Shown: positions 45,226-57,809, counted from the first letter of the stretch. The stretch is 64,000 nucleotides of DNA from Sipunculus nudus (GCA_026874595.1 CM049309.1:20744033-20808032); one strand, 5' to 3'. A program made the numbers and translations. The notes: generated from the sequence alone by a model not told the origin.

Positions 45226-46930
45226 GTAACCAGCGCTGCTTACAGCAAATAACCTCATATTTTTTGTCAGTTACATACCTGTAGATTAAGCTTTTATCCA
45301 TAAGCTAATTCATTTATGGTTCCCTCCATGGACACTGATATATTTCTCATTAATTTAGTTATGTGACCATGTTTTCTTTCACCATCACCCTTAGAGTAAC
45401 TCTGAATGCTGTAAGAGCACTGAGAACTAGCCTCTGATTAACAACCCTTTTCATTTTTAAACCTATAGACCTCACAGTACCAGCCGTTGATGAATTGGCA
45501 GATACAAGTGATTGAGCCAATTAAAAATTGAATGTTGCCAATTGTTAGGGGGTTGCCATGACAACATGACACTTGGCCTTAAAAAAATACACTGATAGGG
45601 CCAAAAAAAAGTATAGGTATGGTTCTCAGATACCACAAATTTTAACCCCCTGCATCACAATACAATTTTGAAAAGATTTCCTTTTTTTTTACTGCTTATA
45701 CCTGTTAAGCAAAAATATTCCAGAATATATCATGCTTTTCCATCATATGACATTTCTATCGTAACATGTAAACAAAAAAAAGGTATAACAAAAAATCGCC
45801 CGCGCCGCCAGCACTGGATTTTAAAAGGTGCCTGGGAACCAAACCTTTTTTTTTGGCCTAGTGGCCTCAACTTCTCCAGTTATTTAAATACAGACATTTT
45901 GGGTGTCAAGCTGCCCCAGGGGAGGGGGTATCTAGTTTGGGAAAGCATTTGGAGACATTTTGAACATTTTAATAGAAAAGCATTTGAAGACATTTTGAAC
46001 ATTTTAATAGACCCACTGAGCTGAGGGTCTAAACTTGAAAGCCAAAGTAAATATATTTATGTGGAATATTGGGTAAAGTCATCTTTTTTAAGAAATTTGA
46101 CTTAAAAAATTTACAAGCCATAACTGGCATCGCCATATCTTAGCATCAGCCTATTTTTTTCAAGTAATTTGATCTCGATGATGTGTGAACGATAATCCAT
46201 GTAATTGTAAATCAACGTTAGCACCAACCTTTTAAAGTTTCCAGAAGCCTCAGTTCTCCACATTTCTTTCCTGGAATCAGAGACAATCACAAATCATCGA
46301 TATCTTTTTCCTTTCTTAGCACTGTGAACAACCCTGAGCTAATTTGAAGAGAGAAAACTGCGTTTTTTTCACAGGCTGCCACCAGTTCTCTTTTGCGCAC
46401 GGCCCCACATATAGGGGCAGGAAAGCATTTTCGGCTCTCGCGGCAAGAATGTCCTGATACCAGGGTACTCTCACTCTTGTAAGTTCATGAAGTTTTCAAC
46501 TCAATAACTGGTCACCGTCAGACGTTTTTATTTCCATTATTTTCCGAATAACTATATTTGATGTTAATTCGCTATTTAATGTTAGTTCCGTATAAACTTT
46601 GTTATAATATTAGACTATACATTGTTAAATCAAGGTTTCATTCCTACCATTTTCAGACGTGGCCCTTCTTGAATGCAGTTTTAACTTCACTGGCGCATCC
46701 ACAGGGGGGCGCTCGCGGCGCGCGACACCCGTTTTGCTATATATTTATACATCTCTCATTTTATCTATTTCTTTGCCTGTTATATTGGTAATTATTTTTC
46801 TTTCTTTTGTTCAGATATCTTTTCCCTCGATCCCCAACAATTTATTTATCCACAGTTTATAACTTTCATCCAAATGTTTCTTTACTAATGGAGGGAGTTA
46901 TTAATATTATTACACACTCTGCTTGGTCAT
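45226..46930. other. Unique sequence, no confident gene
   Basis: A 118-codon ORF (45668-46024, plus) contains a 35-bp direct duplication ('gacattttgaacattttaat' twice) and no recognised domain. A GC-rich patch near 46690-46725 has GGGGGGCGCTCGCGGCGCGC. I see no supportable gene. Confidence 0.45.
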
Positions 46931-46941
46931 AACACCGAGGA

Positions 46942-46948
46942 CCCCCCC

Positions 46949-46986
<38 letters not shown>

Positions 46987-46992
46987 AAAAAA
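46942..46992. repeat. Poly-C followed by poly-A tract
   Basis: A C7-T-C21 run is followed by A-rich sequence to 46992. Composite homopolymers like this are assembly-sensitive. Confidence 0.9.
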
Positions 46993-49084
46993 CGCATTAG
47001 CCTGTGATGGAAGCATGGCCTTCCCCGTTTGCCAGCAGAGCCCATCTTTGGTTTTGGTCAACCTTAAAAAATAAAACAACGGTTGTTCGGTTGATATTCG
47101 ATCTCATGACGTGCATTAGCCCTAGCTCCCGTGCGAGAGCCCTAGAAGATGATTTGAGGAAACTGTCTAGAGACATTCCACATGACAATTAAATTCTAAT
47201 ATTTCGTCTGAAAATGTCGTATGCGTTATGAAATAAAGAAATTCTTATCAAATGCGCATATAACATACCACCTAGACAGTGTTTGTCCACGTTGAATGTT
47301 GATTAGAAGAATATATATTGTCCTAATAAACGGAGATAGGCGGGGAACGAGGTTTTCCCCCAGACACGGCCGGAGGCCGCCTGTGTAACCAGTGGTAACG
47401 GGCCGTCTTGGCTCAGCGAGCATAGGTCACGCAGTTCTTTGTTTCAGTTTCTGAGACAGTTTCAAGCGCCAAGGTTGGCCTACTAAGTTTTAAAAGTGAG
47501 TTGTTTACATACAAAATCATATTAAGCTGAATTTCTTGGACATTCGAATAAAGTACTATATATATATCTTCCTTAGATTACTTGAAGTTTCCTTGTCATA
47601 AATACAGTATTTGATTTTACACGATTTTTTCCCCGACAAGGGTTTTAAGTTCTTCAGTTTAGGCCTACTCTGAAGCTTTTTATGCGGCGGTATGCAGGAT
47701 CCTGAATCGCCGCATTTAATGCAGTTAGACCTGCATGTACATGTGCTCTGTTGAGTCCGGTGCATTGCAGAAGCCGGTAAAATGCAAAGTTTTTCATGTG
47801 ACTTTTATATATAAATTATTTGACCACTAGGACTACATTTAAGACTTTTTTTTAAATAAAAGTAGAAGCGCATTTTCACCATTGGCCAACAGACATCAAC
47901 ATGTTACATGTTAGTAGAAATTTAATAATTATAGCCACCCCAAAAAGTCTGACTAAAGCTGACGTAAAGTTTGAAGTAGGCCTAATACGAAGTCCTTTCA
48001 GAGAATAGTACCGTAGTTAAAAAGTACAGAATCGTCAACATTTTTATGTTAAATGTGCCTCAAAATGTCATCTTTACATTGCATATTTAAATATTTTCTT
48101 AATATGAGAGGGGAAACTTGCACAAAACAAAAAAGGATGGCTCTAGATTTGATTAACATAGAAATCATGCATGCCATTGCATCAACCGCTAACCAAGTAG
48201 GCTTATTACCGCCCCCTGTTTTAAAAAATCTCTCGTACCACACAGTATTAAACTTTTTAACTCACAACCCTCTTAGAAATTTAATGTTTTGAATTATGTG
48301 TTTTACCTGCAGAATTATCTGTTTTATCATTTTTACATGCTTAATTTTACATGCATAGTCAATATGTTATGTGTGATTTTTATGTATTTTTATGTATTAT
48401 TTTTATGTATTTATCTATCTATTTACTTATTCATTTTTTATTAATGAATTGCAAGTCAACAACAAATTCCTGGAACTGAAGGCTAATAAATGTTATCTTA
48501 TCTTATGTTCTCAAATTCTTGATCCGCCACTGAACTTTTTTTATGTTATGGGCTTATGGCGTCACTTGCTGAACACGGATTATGTGAAAAGGTAGTGACA
48601 CAGTCATAAACAGTCATCTTTTATAACAATTTATAAAAAGAATATGATATATACCGGTAAATGAAAAAAAATACGTTATTAAACAGGTTCCTAGCCCCAT
48701 TGTATTTAATTTGCCTGTAAATAAAGTATAGGCCTAAACTATATCTCATTCTCAATAATTAAATCTTGATTAGGCCCCCTACTCTATAATAAAAAGAGCT
48801 CTGTGCTTCGTTTTAAACACCACCTGTATGTAAGTTCTGTGCCTCAAATTTAAACAAAACCTGTTATATTATAACTATTAACTAATTAAATTTAAAACAA
48901 AAATCAACGTCCAGGGTGCGTTTGACTGTTCGGCATCTTCCAGTTTATATCCTTCCATTTTAAATTTTGTACCAACTGTTTAATAAGCGTTTTCTTTCAT
49001 AATCCGTTAAATTGGTTACATTTTTTTCATTATCCATGAAAAACATTCTGGTTCAGTCAGAGAAATAAGAAACACTGGACACAA
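46993..49084. other. Unique sequence, no confident gene
   Basis: Short opposing ORFs at 46997-47192 lie in relatively GC-rich DNA but match no domain I know. A GC-rich patch at 47340-47430 (ACGGCCGGAGGCC) is unexplained. The rest is AT-rich. Confidence 0.4.
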
Positions 49085-49615
49085 TTTCACAAAGTATGCC
49101 CAGCGAACAGCAGTATTTAAAACTGAACTTTGTGGCAAGTTGAGCAGAGATCAAGTGAGTGTCATCACCTTGGCCATTAGTGCATGGCATTACCTTGTCT
49201 CGTCCCAAGACGCTTTATTCCGATTCGCTCTGCTCCTCTCCATCTTATCACAGTTGTGGATTCTGCAACAAGGCATTACCTTGATCTTTCATCATGTTGT
49301 TCAAGTCAGACTGGGCTTATTTTTGAGGTATCTTCCGTCTAGTGGCCGGGCCTTTCGACTCTTCACTGCAACACGTGCTCCCTCAACAAGACGCCGAGCA
49401 GACGCGCAAGCTCTCTCCACGTGTTCTTTCTACAAGACGCCGAGCAGACGCGCAGGCTCTCTCCACGTGATCACCATGTGCCTGCTTTGCGGAAGTGGCA
49501 CCTGGTGTCTATTGGAGAAACTCACACTCTTCCGCCAGATGTCGTTTCTAGTCAAAAACGACCTCTTCCAGTCGGGCAATATTTATATGTGGGAATGCCG
49601 GGACTATTGATCTAA
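49085..49615 (+). other. GC-elevated island with 156-codon ORF and 46-bp duplication
   Basis: Composition is visibly less AT-rich than the neighbours on both sides, with sharp edges. The ORF at 49140-49610 contains two copies of a 46-bp unit (CAAGACGCCGAGCAGACGCG at 49387 and 49433). 46 is not a multiple of three, so the duplication switches frame, which argues against conserved coding. No domain is recognised. It could be a remnant exon or an inserted element. Confidence 0.35.
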
Positions 49616-50281
49616 ACAATCTTACTGAAAAAAATTGTTACATTTGTTACTTATATATATTTTAAAATAACGGTATAAAATTAGCATTATTATAAGTAAA
49701 ATTATAAATATGTAATATTGTTATGTATAATTGTTACATATTTATAATTTTATTTAGTTTTTTTCTTATATAAAAATTATATATATAAATTATACATATT
49801 ATACATTTTGAAAAATATATACATAATATGGCTATGGTGTTGAAAAGCGATTAACATCTTTACACAATAAAAAAAATTTGGAAATTTCTTCTGAAAATAA
49901 AATAGGCCTACAAGTACATACCTAGGCCTATAATGAGTCATTCTGTGACGCTGCTCTTCATCTTGGGTATGGTGACGGAATCACATATAGCCCCCCCCCC
50001 CCCCCCACGGATGTTAACAAAATGGGACATGCATTTTAATCGCAATTAAAGTAAAATCTTTATGAGGATGTTATAAAGAAAATTATACGTATTGTGTCTA
50101 TTATATGATGCATCAAGTGTGAAAAGTCCCAGGGCTAGAAATGATTTAATAAAAATTAGATATTTGGTTATTTATATTATAGTCGTTTTCTGTAGAATGA
50201 CTAAATGCTACATACGCTTGATTAACAAACGCTTGATTAGAAAAGTATTGGAAACGATCCCGTTACACTAGGAGAGCAGGA

Positions 50282-50283
<2 letters not shown>
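49616..50283. other. AT-rich sequence, no gene seen
   Basis: It includes a 16-C run (49991-50006) and long A/T-only stretches near 49650-49830. Confidence 0.5.

Positions 50284-50336
<53 letters not shown>
50284..50336. repeat. (AT)n microsatellite
   Basis: About 26 uninterrupted AT units. Confidence 0.97.
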
Positions 50337-50339
<3 letters not shown>

Positions 50340-50988
50340 TCAAGTATTAGCTTTGTATAGATTCAGAGATAAATAATTGTTGGGTTTTAAATTGGCCACT
50401 ACTGTCAAAGTGGGTACAGATTCTAAAAGTATTTAAAAAAAAGATTTATTTATGACCTCTTAAAGCGAACTCCACTTAGCGACAATATAACATAGTTAAA
50501 ACCTCATTGGTCCAATTGAAGACACGGCCAAACCTGGAACAATTCAATAATCGTCAGGAGAGCCAATAAGAGTGATTTGTTGTTGACCTGTAGCTCGACC
50601 TCGGATCTTTATTTTATCATTTGAACGCAACTGTTGTGGTTACCTGTAATCCATTATTCTGTTTTTGCCTTATTTAAAATGGGATCATGTTTCGATTTTT
50701 AACATTGAATATGTTATTTTAATGAAAGTGATCCTCTGTTGTCCCCAAAATCCAAAGAAGTCCATATGTAAATTTCAAGAATGCTTTATGGGTTGTTTTG
50801 AAATGGAGCGTGTCTGAACTATAGCGCGTGCCAGTTACAGTCTATCATTAATATCTGAACGCCCCACCGAGTGAGCGGCTGCACCTGCGTCAGCACTTTT
50901 GAAAAGCTTATATCTCGGGCACAACACCATCTAGCGCCATCTCGGCCCTCTTACAATAGGGAGTCTCCGACCAGCGTCAGAGCACCTT

Positions 50989-50996
<8 letters not shown>

Positions 50997-51038
<42 letters not shown>
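50997..51038. repeat. (AT)n microsatellite
   Basis: About 21 uninterrupted AT units. The ORF passing through it (50871-51128) is Ile/Tyr repeat translation. Confidence 0.97.
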
Positions 51039-51041
<3 letters not shown>

Positions 51042-51698
51042 CACAAGCTCTTCCGCACGGTTACTGGACAGCCAACCTGTATGCCACACACCTGTTATCA
51101 TAGAGATGGATTACGCTTTGGTTTGTGAGCTCATTTATTCTTTTGTGTTAATTTCCCCCTCTTCGCCTAATGTTAAGATCACCTGCTACCTGTTTTCCAC
51201 GGTATTTACGCAATAGGATTGATGGCCGTTGCAGTGCGTTCTCCCCTATGCGTTGTGTCACGACTCATGTACGAGTTTACCAGCCCACTGAGTCGTGTAT
51301 AAACAGCAAACCGCCAGCTATCAACATTATATCATGTTCCTATAGTTAAATCATTCTTTCATGGAGCTCTGATCTTGACCTTTGCTCTAAAGGTCAAGTC
51401 ACTGTGGACAACCCGAGGTTTTATCAGACTTCCTTCACACTTTGTGGAAAGCAGCGACATATGACTCTCTCGAACCTTAGGAAAATTTGTTTTTACGGAA
51501 ATGCTGTCTTATAGGCATATCTGGGTAATGCAAGACAAATTGTTCCTGTATCGTTTAGTCAGAAAGACAGACAATGATTTTGACTATAGGTGTTACATTG
51601 CATATTATTACGATTTTGTTTTTCACAAAATGGTGGTCTAGGATCTATATTTCGATAGACTGAGGCAGTTTTATTTTTTTAATTTAAAATAAAATAAA
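51039..51698. other. Unique sequence, no gene seen
   Basis: It contains an inverted pair CACGACTCA / TGAGTCGTG (51258-51298) that could form a hairpin with a loop of about 22 bases. Otherwise nothing is recognised. Confidence 0.5.
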
Positions 51699-53580
51699 CA
51701 AGGGACCTATGGGTCACTGTGCTCAGCTGACGTTAACCTTGAAGGTAAAATCTAAAATAATATCTAATGGAGATAGAGTGTAAGAGGAAGAGGTAATAAA
51801 GGCCATGGTTGCTTTATATGATTGGTTTGTACTGATGAGCAAGAAATTGTTGCAAAAAATATTTTGTGACCTGACCATGTGTTTCCTAATGTTGAAACTA
51901 AAGCATGTGAGCAGTTTGTGAACAAATGATCTGTACTATTACCATGATCATTAGTTGGTTTTTCGATTAACTGTTGACATTTCAGTAGTTTACACATTTG
52001 TTCAATTGCATCTATTTTTTTGTATTATATATATTATTAAATATATATGTATTTTTTAAATGAAATTTATACAGTTGAAATATAGCTAATTAACAACATA
52101 AAACAGGGCAAACAAAGCCTGATCTCAAATTCTGCTGAGGCAGGAAAATAATGAACAAATGTTTGTATTAAATCCTGATTTTTTTATCACATCAATTATT
52201 TTCTAATTTAAGTTTATATTTCTATACATTTCCAATTTAACATATATATCTGAATATAAAAGTTGATTCATAATTCTCAATTGCATCATCATAAATCTCA
52301 ATCTTGTCAGATAACACCACATTCTGCATACAAATGTTTATTTTTTTTTTACCACAAAAATATATCTTTTAAATCTGCAAAACAATAAATATCTAAAAAT
52401 AATACTTGATTCAGATTTCACAATTTTTAATTGTGTCTTTATTTATCCAAAATGTGCTTCATATTTTATAATAATTTAAGCATACTGATGGGTTCATTTA
52501 TATTTGTTAAAATCATTTAAAAGAAAATTGATTTCTTTAAAAATGCTACATTACACAACATTGCATCTTCTGGATTACACCTTGAATTATTTTTTCAAGG
52601 AAAGTTTTTGCATATCGGAGTGGAAACAGCATTACAATTAAGGAGATACAGTGAAAACAATAACAATTATTGCATAACACTTGGTGGGTTGGGTTTGCGG
52701 GGTGTTGGGGGGGGGGGGGTGATTGGGGTGGTGATATGAGAATAACTGTACACCTGTCACACCAGGGGATCTCCCCCAGTGACTGTAACAAATCAGAAAC
52801 CCTGGCATAGCTGACTTCCAGTGACTTGGAGTGGGACCCTGCATCTGTAATCAAAGCAAGTGACTACAGAAAAAAAATTCAATAACTAGCTTAATTTTCA
52901 AGCTTTAATTTTCAAATTTCAGATTTAGACAAACTAAATATTTTTGTTTACATGCTGTGAAAATTAAATCAATGGTGCTTACAGGAAAAAAAGTGCCATG
53001 GTCAAAGTTGGGCAAAATTTAAGGTACTGATTTTTTTTATGCTAATAACTTAAAAAATTTACAAAATTAAGATCTAATTTTAGGTAAACAATTGAATCTT
53101 TATTAAACATAGTTATATACTTGAGAAAATAGACTCTAGTTTCAAAATTTTTCATGTTAAATGAGTTATTATTTTTCCTGAATTTTTACAAAGTCCATTA
53201 TGTTTGGGCCCATAACTTAAAGAATTTATACTTTACAGACTTAGTTTCTGGCATGTACATAGGAACTATATAGAGAAATATTTATGGTAAATATGAGGAA
53301 AAACAGATGAGTGGTTTTGATATTAGGCAGTCCTGAAGTGTGAAAATAGGATTTTAATAAAAAATTGAGGGTTTTCCTTAATTTCTCCAAGGAACGAAGT
53401 CACAAAGACCCAGTTTTCGGCTTGGTAGGAGATCTTGGGGACATCTAACATTATGGAGAATTTTGGATTCCTAGGTCTTACGGTTTCAAAACGTGCCACA
53501 TCTACGGACGGACAGACAGACGGACGACGGACAATGGACCACGACTATAGCTCAGATGACTTATAGTCAGCTGAGCTAAA
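51699..53580 (+). mobile_element. Family A element, complete and uninterrupted (1.9 kb)
   Basis: The 5' end is CAAGGGACCTATGGGTCACT then GCTCAGCTG; the 3' end is a hairpin closing GTCAGCTGAGCTAAA. It is the best unoccupied reference for the nested copies at 29.1-33.1 and 34.6-36.9 kb. A 13-G run is at 52707-52719 and an ACGGACGGACAGACAG run at about 53505-53530. It lacks the GGTGGCGCCACC core. Minus-strand ORFs here are not genes. Confidence 0.82.
53549..53577. other. Family A 3' terminal hairpin
   Basis: AGCTCAG-A-TGACT-TAT-AGTCA-G-CTGAGCT pairs over 12 bp with one central mismatch, followed by AAAA. The outer arm is the inverse of the GCTCAGCTG motif near the 5' end. This fits a rolling-circle termination hairpin. 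Confidence 0.75.
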
Positions 53581-53940
53581 AATAATAAAGAGCGTGAGTT
53601 TTTTTGTGATAATAAATTAGTTTAGATATATTTTAGTTTAGATTTTTTTAAATATTTATAAATATGAAACTATGGTCATATTGGAGGTTTCTCGTTTTTT
53701 ACATATTTGTTATCTGCGAAAAACATTAGATGTATATGTTTAGCTGTATATTTTGAACTTTATAATTAAAATTCTTTAATTTAAAATTATGCGGATATTT
53801 TATAATTCCTTGATATTTTCTGTTAAACGAGGAGGATCATGAATTGAATATAATTCTAGTGTGCTATATCCACTGTAACTTTATTTATTATGTAATAATA
53901 ATAAATTCTTATAATAAATGTAGGATTTTAACATAATATA
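53581..53940. other. Very AT-rich spacer
   Basis: No repeat shared with other regions and no ORF. Confidence 0.6.
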
Positions 53941-55935
53941 ACTAGAATACGGGTAGTCGACAAGCGCCTACTTGTATCCGCCTAAATCAGAGTGGAACGG
54001 GTGAAGTGTTGCATATTAGCATGGATGTCTGCAGCCAAATTGTGTATGTAGGTTGCGCTACCTACCAAAAAATCCAGAAAGCCGTCCAAGTTGTATACAT
54101 ATGCAAAATTTAAAGGCAGATAAGTCAAACCACTATATTGTATATGAGTGATTTTTGCCCTTGGCAGACAAACAGATGGACACTGTGCATAAAAGGGTTG
54201 CAGGTGGCGCCACCAGCTAGCGTATGATAAAGAGCTTTGTGAGAACTATACACATGCAAAACTTTGGCCCAATCGGTCAAACGGTTCCCAAGATATGAGC
54301 TTGGATATCTGCTGCATAAACTAGAATGCAGGTGGCGCCACCTGTCATAAAATCAAGAGAGCTGTCGGGGATGTATAAACTTGCAAAATTTTAGGCAGAT
54401 ATGTCAAACCACTGCCGAGATATGAGTGATTTTATCCCATGGCAGACAAACAGACGGGAGCTGTGCAAACATGGCTGCAGGTGGCGCCACCAGTTTTGCT
54501 TATGATAAAGAGCTATATGAGATTTATACACATGCAAAATTTTGGCCCAATTGGTCAAACGGTTACCTAGATATGAGCTTGGATGTCTGCAGCGTAAACT
54601 TGATTGTAGGTGGCGCCACCTGTCATAAAATCAGAAAAGCTATCCAGGATGTATAAGCATGCCGAATTTCAGGTGAATTAGTCAAACCACTGCAGAGATA
54701 TGAGTGATTTAAACCCAAGGCAGACCAACAGATGGACACTGTGCAAACATGGTTGCAGGTGGCGCCACCATTTTTTTTGTGTATGTTAAAAAAACTCTCC
54801 AAGGGCTACATTAGTGCAAAAAAATTTTCCTGATCGGTCAAACGGTTCCTGAGATATGAGCTTGGATGTCTGTAGCGTAAACGTGAACGTAGGTGGCGCC
54901 ACCTGTCATAAAATCAGAAAAGCTATCCAGGATGTATACGCATGCCAAATTTCAGTTGAATTAGTCAAGTCACTGCGGAGATATGAGTGATTTTAACCCA
55001 AGGCAGACAAACAGATGGACACTGTGCAAACATGGTTGCAGGTAGCGCCACCATTTTTTGTGTATGTTATAAAGCTCTCCAAGGGCTACATTTGTGCAAA
55101 AGAATTTTCCTGATCGGTCAAATGGTTCCCGAGATATGAGCTTGGATGTCTGCAGCGTAAACGTGAATGTAGGTGGCGCCACCTGTCATAAAATCAGAAA
55201 AGCTATCCAGGATGTATATGCATGCCAAATTTCAGGTGAATTTGTCAAGTCACTGCAGAGATATGAGTGATTTTAACCCAAGGCAGACAAACAGATGGAC
55301 ACTGTGCAAACATGGTTGCAGGTGGCGCCACCATTTTTGGTGTATGTTATAAAGCTCTCCAAGGGCTACATTTGTGCAAAAGAATTTTCCTGATCGGTCA
55401 AACGGTTCCCGAGATATGAGCTTGGATGTCTGCAGCGTAAACGTGAATGTAGGTGGCGCCACCTGTCATAAAATCAGAAAAGCTATCCAGGATGTTTACG
55501 CATGCCGAATTTCAGGTGAATTAGTCAAGTCACTGCAGAGATATGAGTGATTTTAACCCAAGGCAGGCGAACAGATGGACACTGTGCAAACATGGTTGCA
55601 GGTGGCGCCACCATTTTTGGTGTATGTTATAAAGCTCTCAGAGGGCTACATTTGTGCAAAAAAATTTTCCTGATCGGTCTAACGGTTCCCGAGATATGTG
55701 GGTTTATGTGTGGAAACAGACGCACAAACGGACGCAGAGCGCAGAGGAAAGGTCAGAGGTCAAAACAAAATCGGGGCGCAGCAGTTCACATGTGACCCGA
55801 ACATAATCCCGGGTTTGGGAAAATTCCGCCCAGCGGTTACAGAGGAGTTCTCCGGACACCTACGCCGTGGCGGCGGCGGCGGCGGCCAGCTGAAAACATA
55901 GTATCCGCAAAACTCTGTTTTTGGCGGATACAATT
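53941..55935 (+). mobile_element. Family B element, largest and best preserved (2.0 kb)
   Basis: It starts ACTAGAATACGGGTAGTCG and ends GGCGGATACAATT. It contains about six 280-bp units, each a dimer of two diverged half-units of about 130 and 150 bp, with GGTGGCGCCACC in nearly every half-unit (54203, 54331, 54480, 54609, 54758, 54892, 55172, 55321, 55452, 55601; one variant at 55043). The central units are almost identical, indicating recent array expansion. The tail has (GGC)n near 55868 and the 3' hairpin. All ORFs here are repeat translations. Confidence 0.85.
55901..55931. other. Family B 3' terminal hairpin
   Basis: GTATCCGC and GCGGATAC arms enclose AAAAC...GTTTTT, which also pair. 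The outer arm repeats the 5' GTATCCGCC motif in inverse. Confidence 0.8.
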
Positions 55936-56219
55936 ATTCAAAATATTTAAAATTTCAAATATATGCCTACTTTTGCCATTTCATTCTTTTCAAATGGATG
56001 AAATGTATCTCGCTCACCGTACGTTAAGAATGTTTGTTATGTCAATTTCTTTCACATAGTCTTCAAAACTGGATTTCGCTTTTTACTTAAAATACTTTTT
56101 AAACAATTTAATTTTTAATTGCAATAATGAAAATATGTAAATTTTTATTGACATTTTTGCAGTTGGTTTTGCTGAATATGCACATATTAGTAAATGAATT
56201 TTGAGTGAAGGTGTCACTC

Positions 56220-57335
56220 GTTAGCGAACCTGCGAGCTTAGGCGATGGCACAGCGTCGTCCGTCCACCGTCGTCGGTACGTTAATCCATGCTATCTCAGA
56301 AAAGGTCGGAGCTAGAAGCTCCAAACTGCATGTTTTCAGAATCAAACACAAGTCAAGCTTTATTGGACTGAGCTTATTATTGTTTTTACTTTTGGGGGGG
56401 GGGGGGGGTTACATAGATTTTAATGGGGAAAAAGCTAAAAAAAACTTTTTAAAATCTTCTTCTCCGAAACCAAGTTTGTCTCCAGCCAAATTGTCCAATA
56501 TTTCACAAAAATAATCCCAGAAAAAATCTCTCTCAAGTTTTTTAAATGGTTCCATTTAAGTGATTTTTGGTCGATTTACAGGAAATTGAACCAAGTCATC
56601 TGTAAAAAAAACCATACAAAATTACAATCTAAGAAACGGCTGGAGCTCTCATCACCAAATTTTATGCCAATGTTGTTCTCCTGAGTCCTATCTGAAATCG
56701 AGGTATATTAGTAGTGCTACCTGCTTCCGCCTTTTTGTATGGGGGTCATCAGTGCCTGTATCGTACTGAGGGCTACAAAAAAACTTGTTCCCTGAACCCA
56801 TTTGGCCAAACTCTTAAATATCGCACAGAAACGATCCTAGGGTGGTTCTTTCTGAAGTTTGTTTAAATCTGTCTCTGTTCTGTGACTTTTCACCGAATAA
56901 TGGGAAGCTGAATTTAGTCATATGCCATACCAGCTCAGTGGCTTCTTCTCTAAACCACTGGGCCAAATTCTTTAATCTCACACATCAATGATCCTCAGAT
57001 GTTTATAATTCAATTTTGTTCGAATGGGTTTGGCTCAGTGATTTTTGCTGAGTTACGGGAAGTTGAACTTAGTCAGTTTGATATATTTTCATATATGTAT
57101 GAGTTATAAACCTGCAGACATTTTTTTGGACTAACAAGACTGAGGCCAATTTGTTTAATATTTTACAAGAATAATAATCCCCAGAATAATTCTTATAAAA
57201 ATTGACTTTAATGGTTCCACATAAATGATTTTTGGCTGAATTATGGAGATTGAATTGATTTTTTTTCCAAAACTATACCTTGAAAGTTCATACAAAGACC
57301 CGTTTTAAGGCTGGAAGAAATGGTTCAAGGTATTT
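56220..57335 (-). mobile_element. Family C element, minus strand
   Basis: On the minus strand it ends 'gccatcgcctaagctcgcaggttcgctaac', the family C terminus (56221-56245). About four units follow to the right ('accatttgaacaaactt', 'attggacaatttggctg', 'cccgtaactcagc'). The position where other copies have GGTGGCGCCACC is decayed (GGTAGCACTAC near 56716). A 15-G run is at 56394-56408. Confidence 0.7.
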
Positions 57336-57403
57336 TTTTTCAAGAGAGCCGTCGGAAGAGGATGAGTTTAAACTTCTTAGTTGGTGAGCACTTATGATCT
57401 CAG

Positions 57404-57613
57404 ATGATACTTGAAAAAAACTTTCTGAATGAATTCGCCGGCGACAGGGAAGTTTCTGAATCTTTTAGACAGGCAACAGGTGCAGTTATTGCTGACAGCA
57501 AAACAAATGTTAATATTTTCCTTGAAATAGCTGCAGAAGGTACTATCAAAGATCGCCAGAAAGTTGTTTTAATGGCAGTGTGGGCTGAACCACTGTGTAA
57601 CATTGATTTCTAA
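57404..57613 (+). other. Isolated coding-like segment (69 codons)
   Basis: An ATG frame ends with TAA at 57611-57613, has mixed amino-acid composition (Ala, Glu, Asp, Val) and codon choice unlike the surrounding repeats, and does not belong to any repeat family here. It is flanked by family C on the left and family A on the right. It may be a stranded exon or a captured gene fragment. I recognise no domain. The antisense ORF over the same bases is a shadow. Confidence 0.3.
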
Positions 57614-57809
57614 GCTCTGCATGCTGGTGTATTTACCTATAGCAACGATCAATTGATACCCTTGTCGGGTATTAAGATCGTTTGCAAGTCTTGTTTCCTC
57701 ATCCTGTGCCAGCAATTATGCTATATTGTTATATATTTTGTTACAGAATGACTGAGATTCCACTTCTATGATTTTTCTCCCATTTATTAGTCTGTTCGTG
57801 AAGGAATTC

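Noticed and set aside
45668-46024. 118-codon ORF as a host gene
   Set aside because: It contains a 35-bp direct duplication that changes frame, and its composition is AT-driven.
54426-55901. Several 67-82-codon ORFs with a shared SNG..DM.LDVCSVN phrase
   Set aside because: They repeat with the family B unit, which is not a multiple of three consistently kept, and exist on both strands.
53941-55935. CRISPR-like appearance: short palindromic repeat with spacers
   Set aside because: The spacers are themselves repeated and homologous, there are no cas genes, and the context is eukaryotic.
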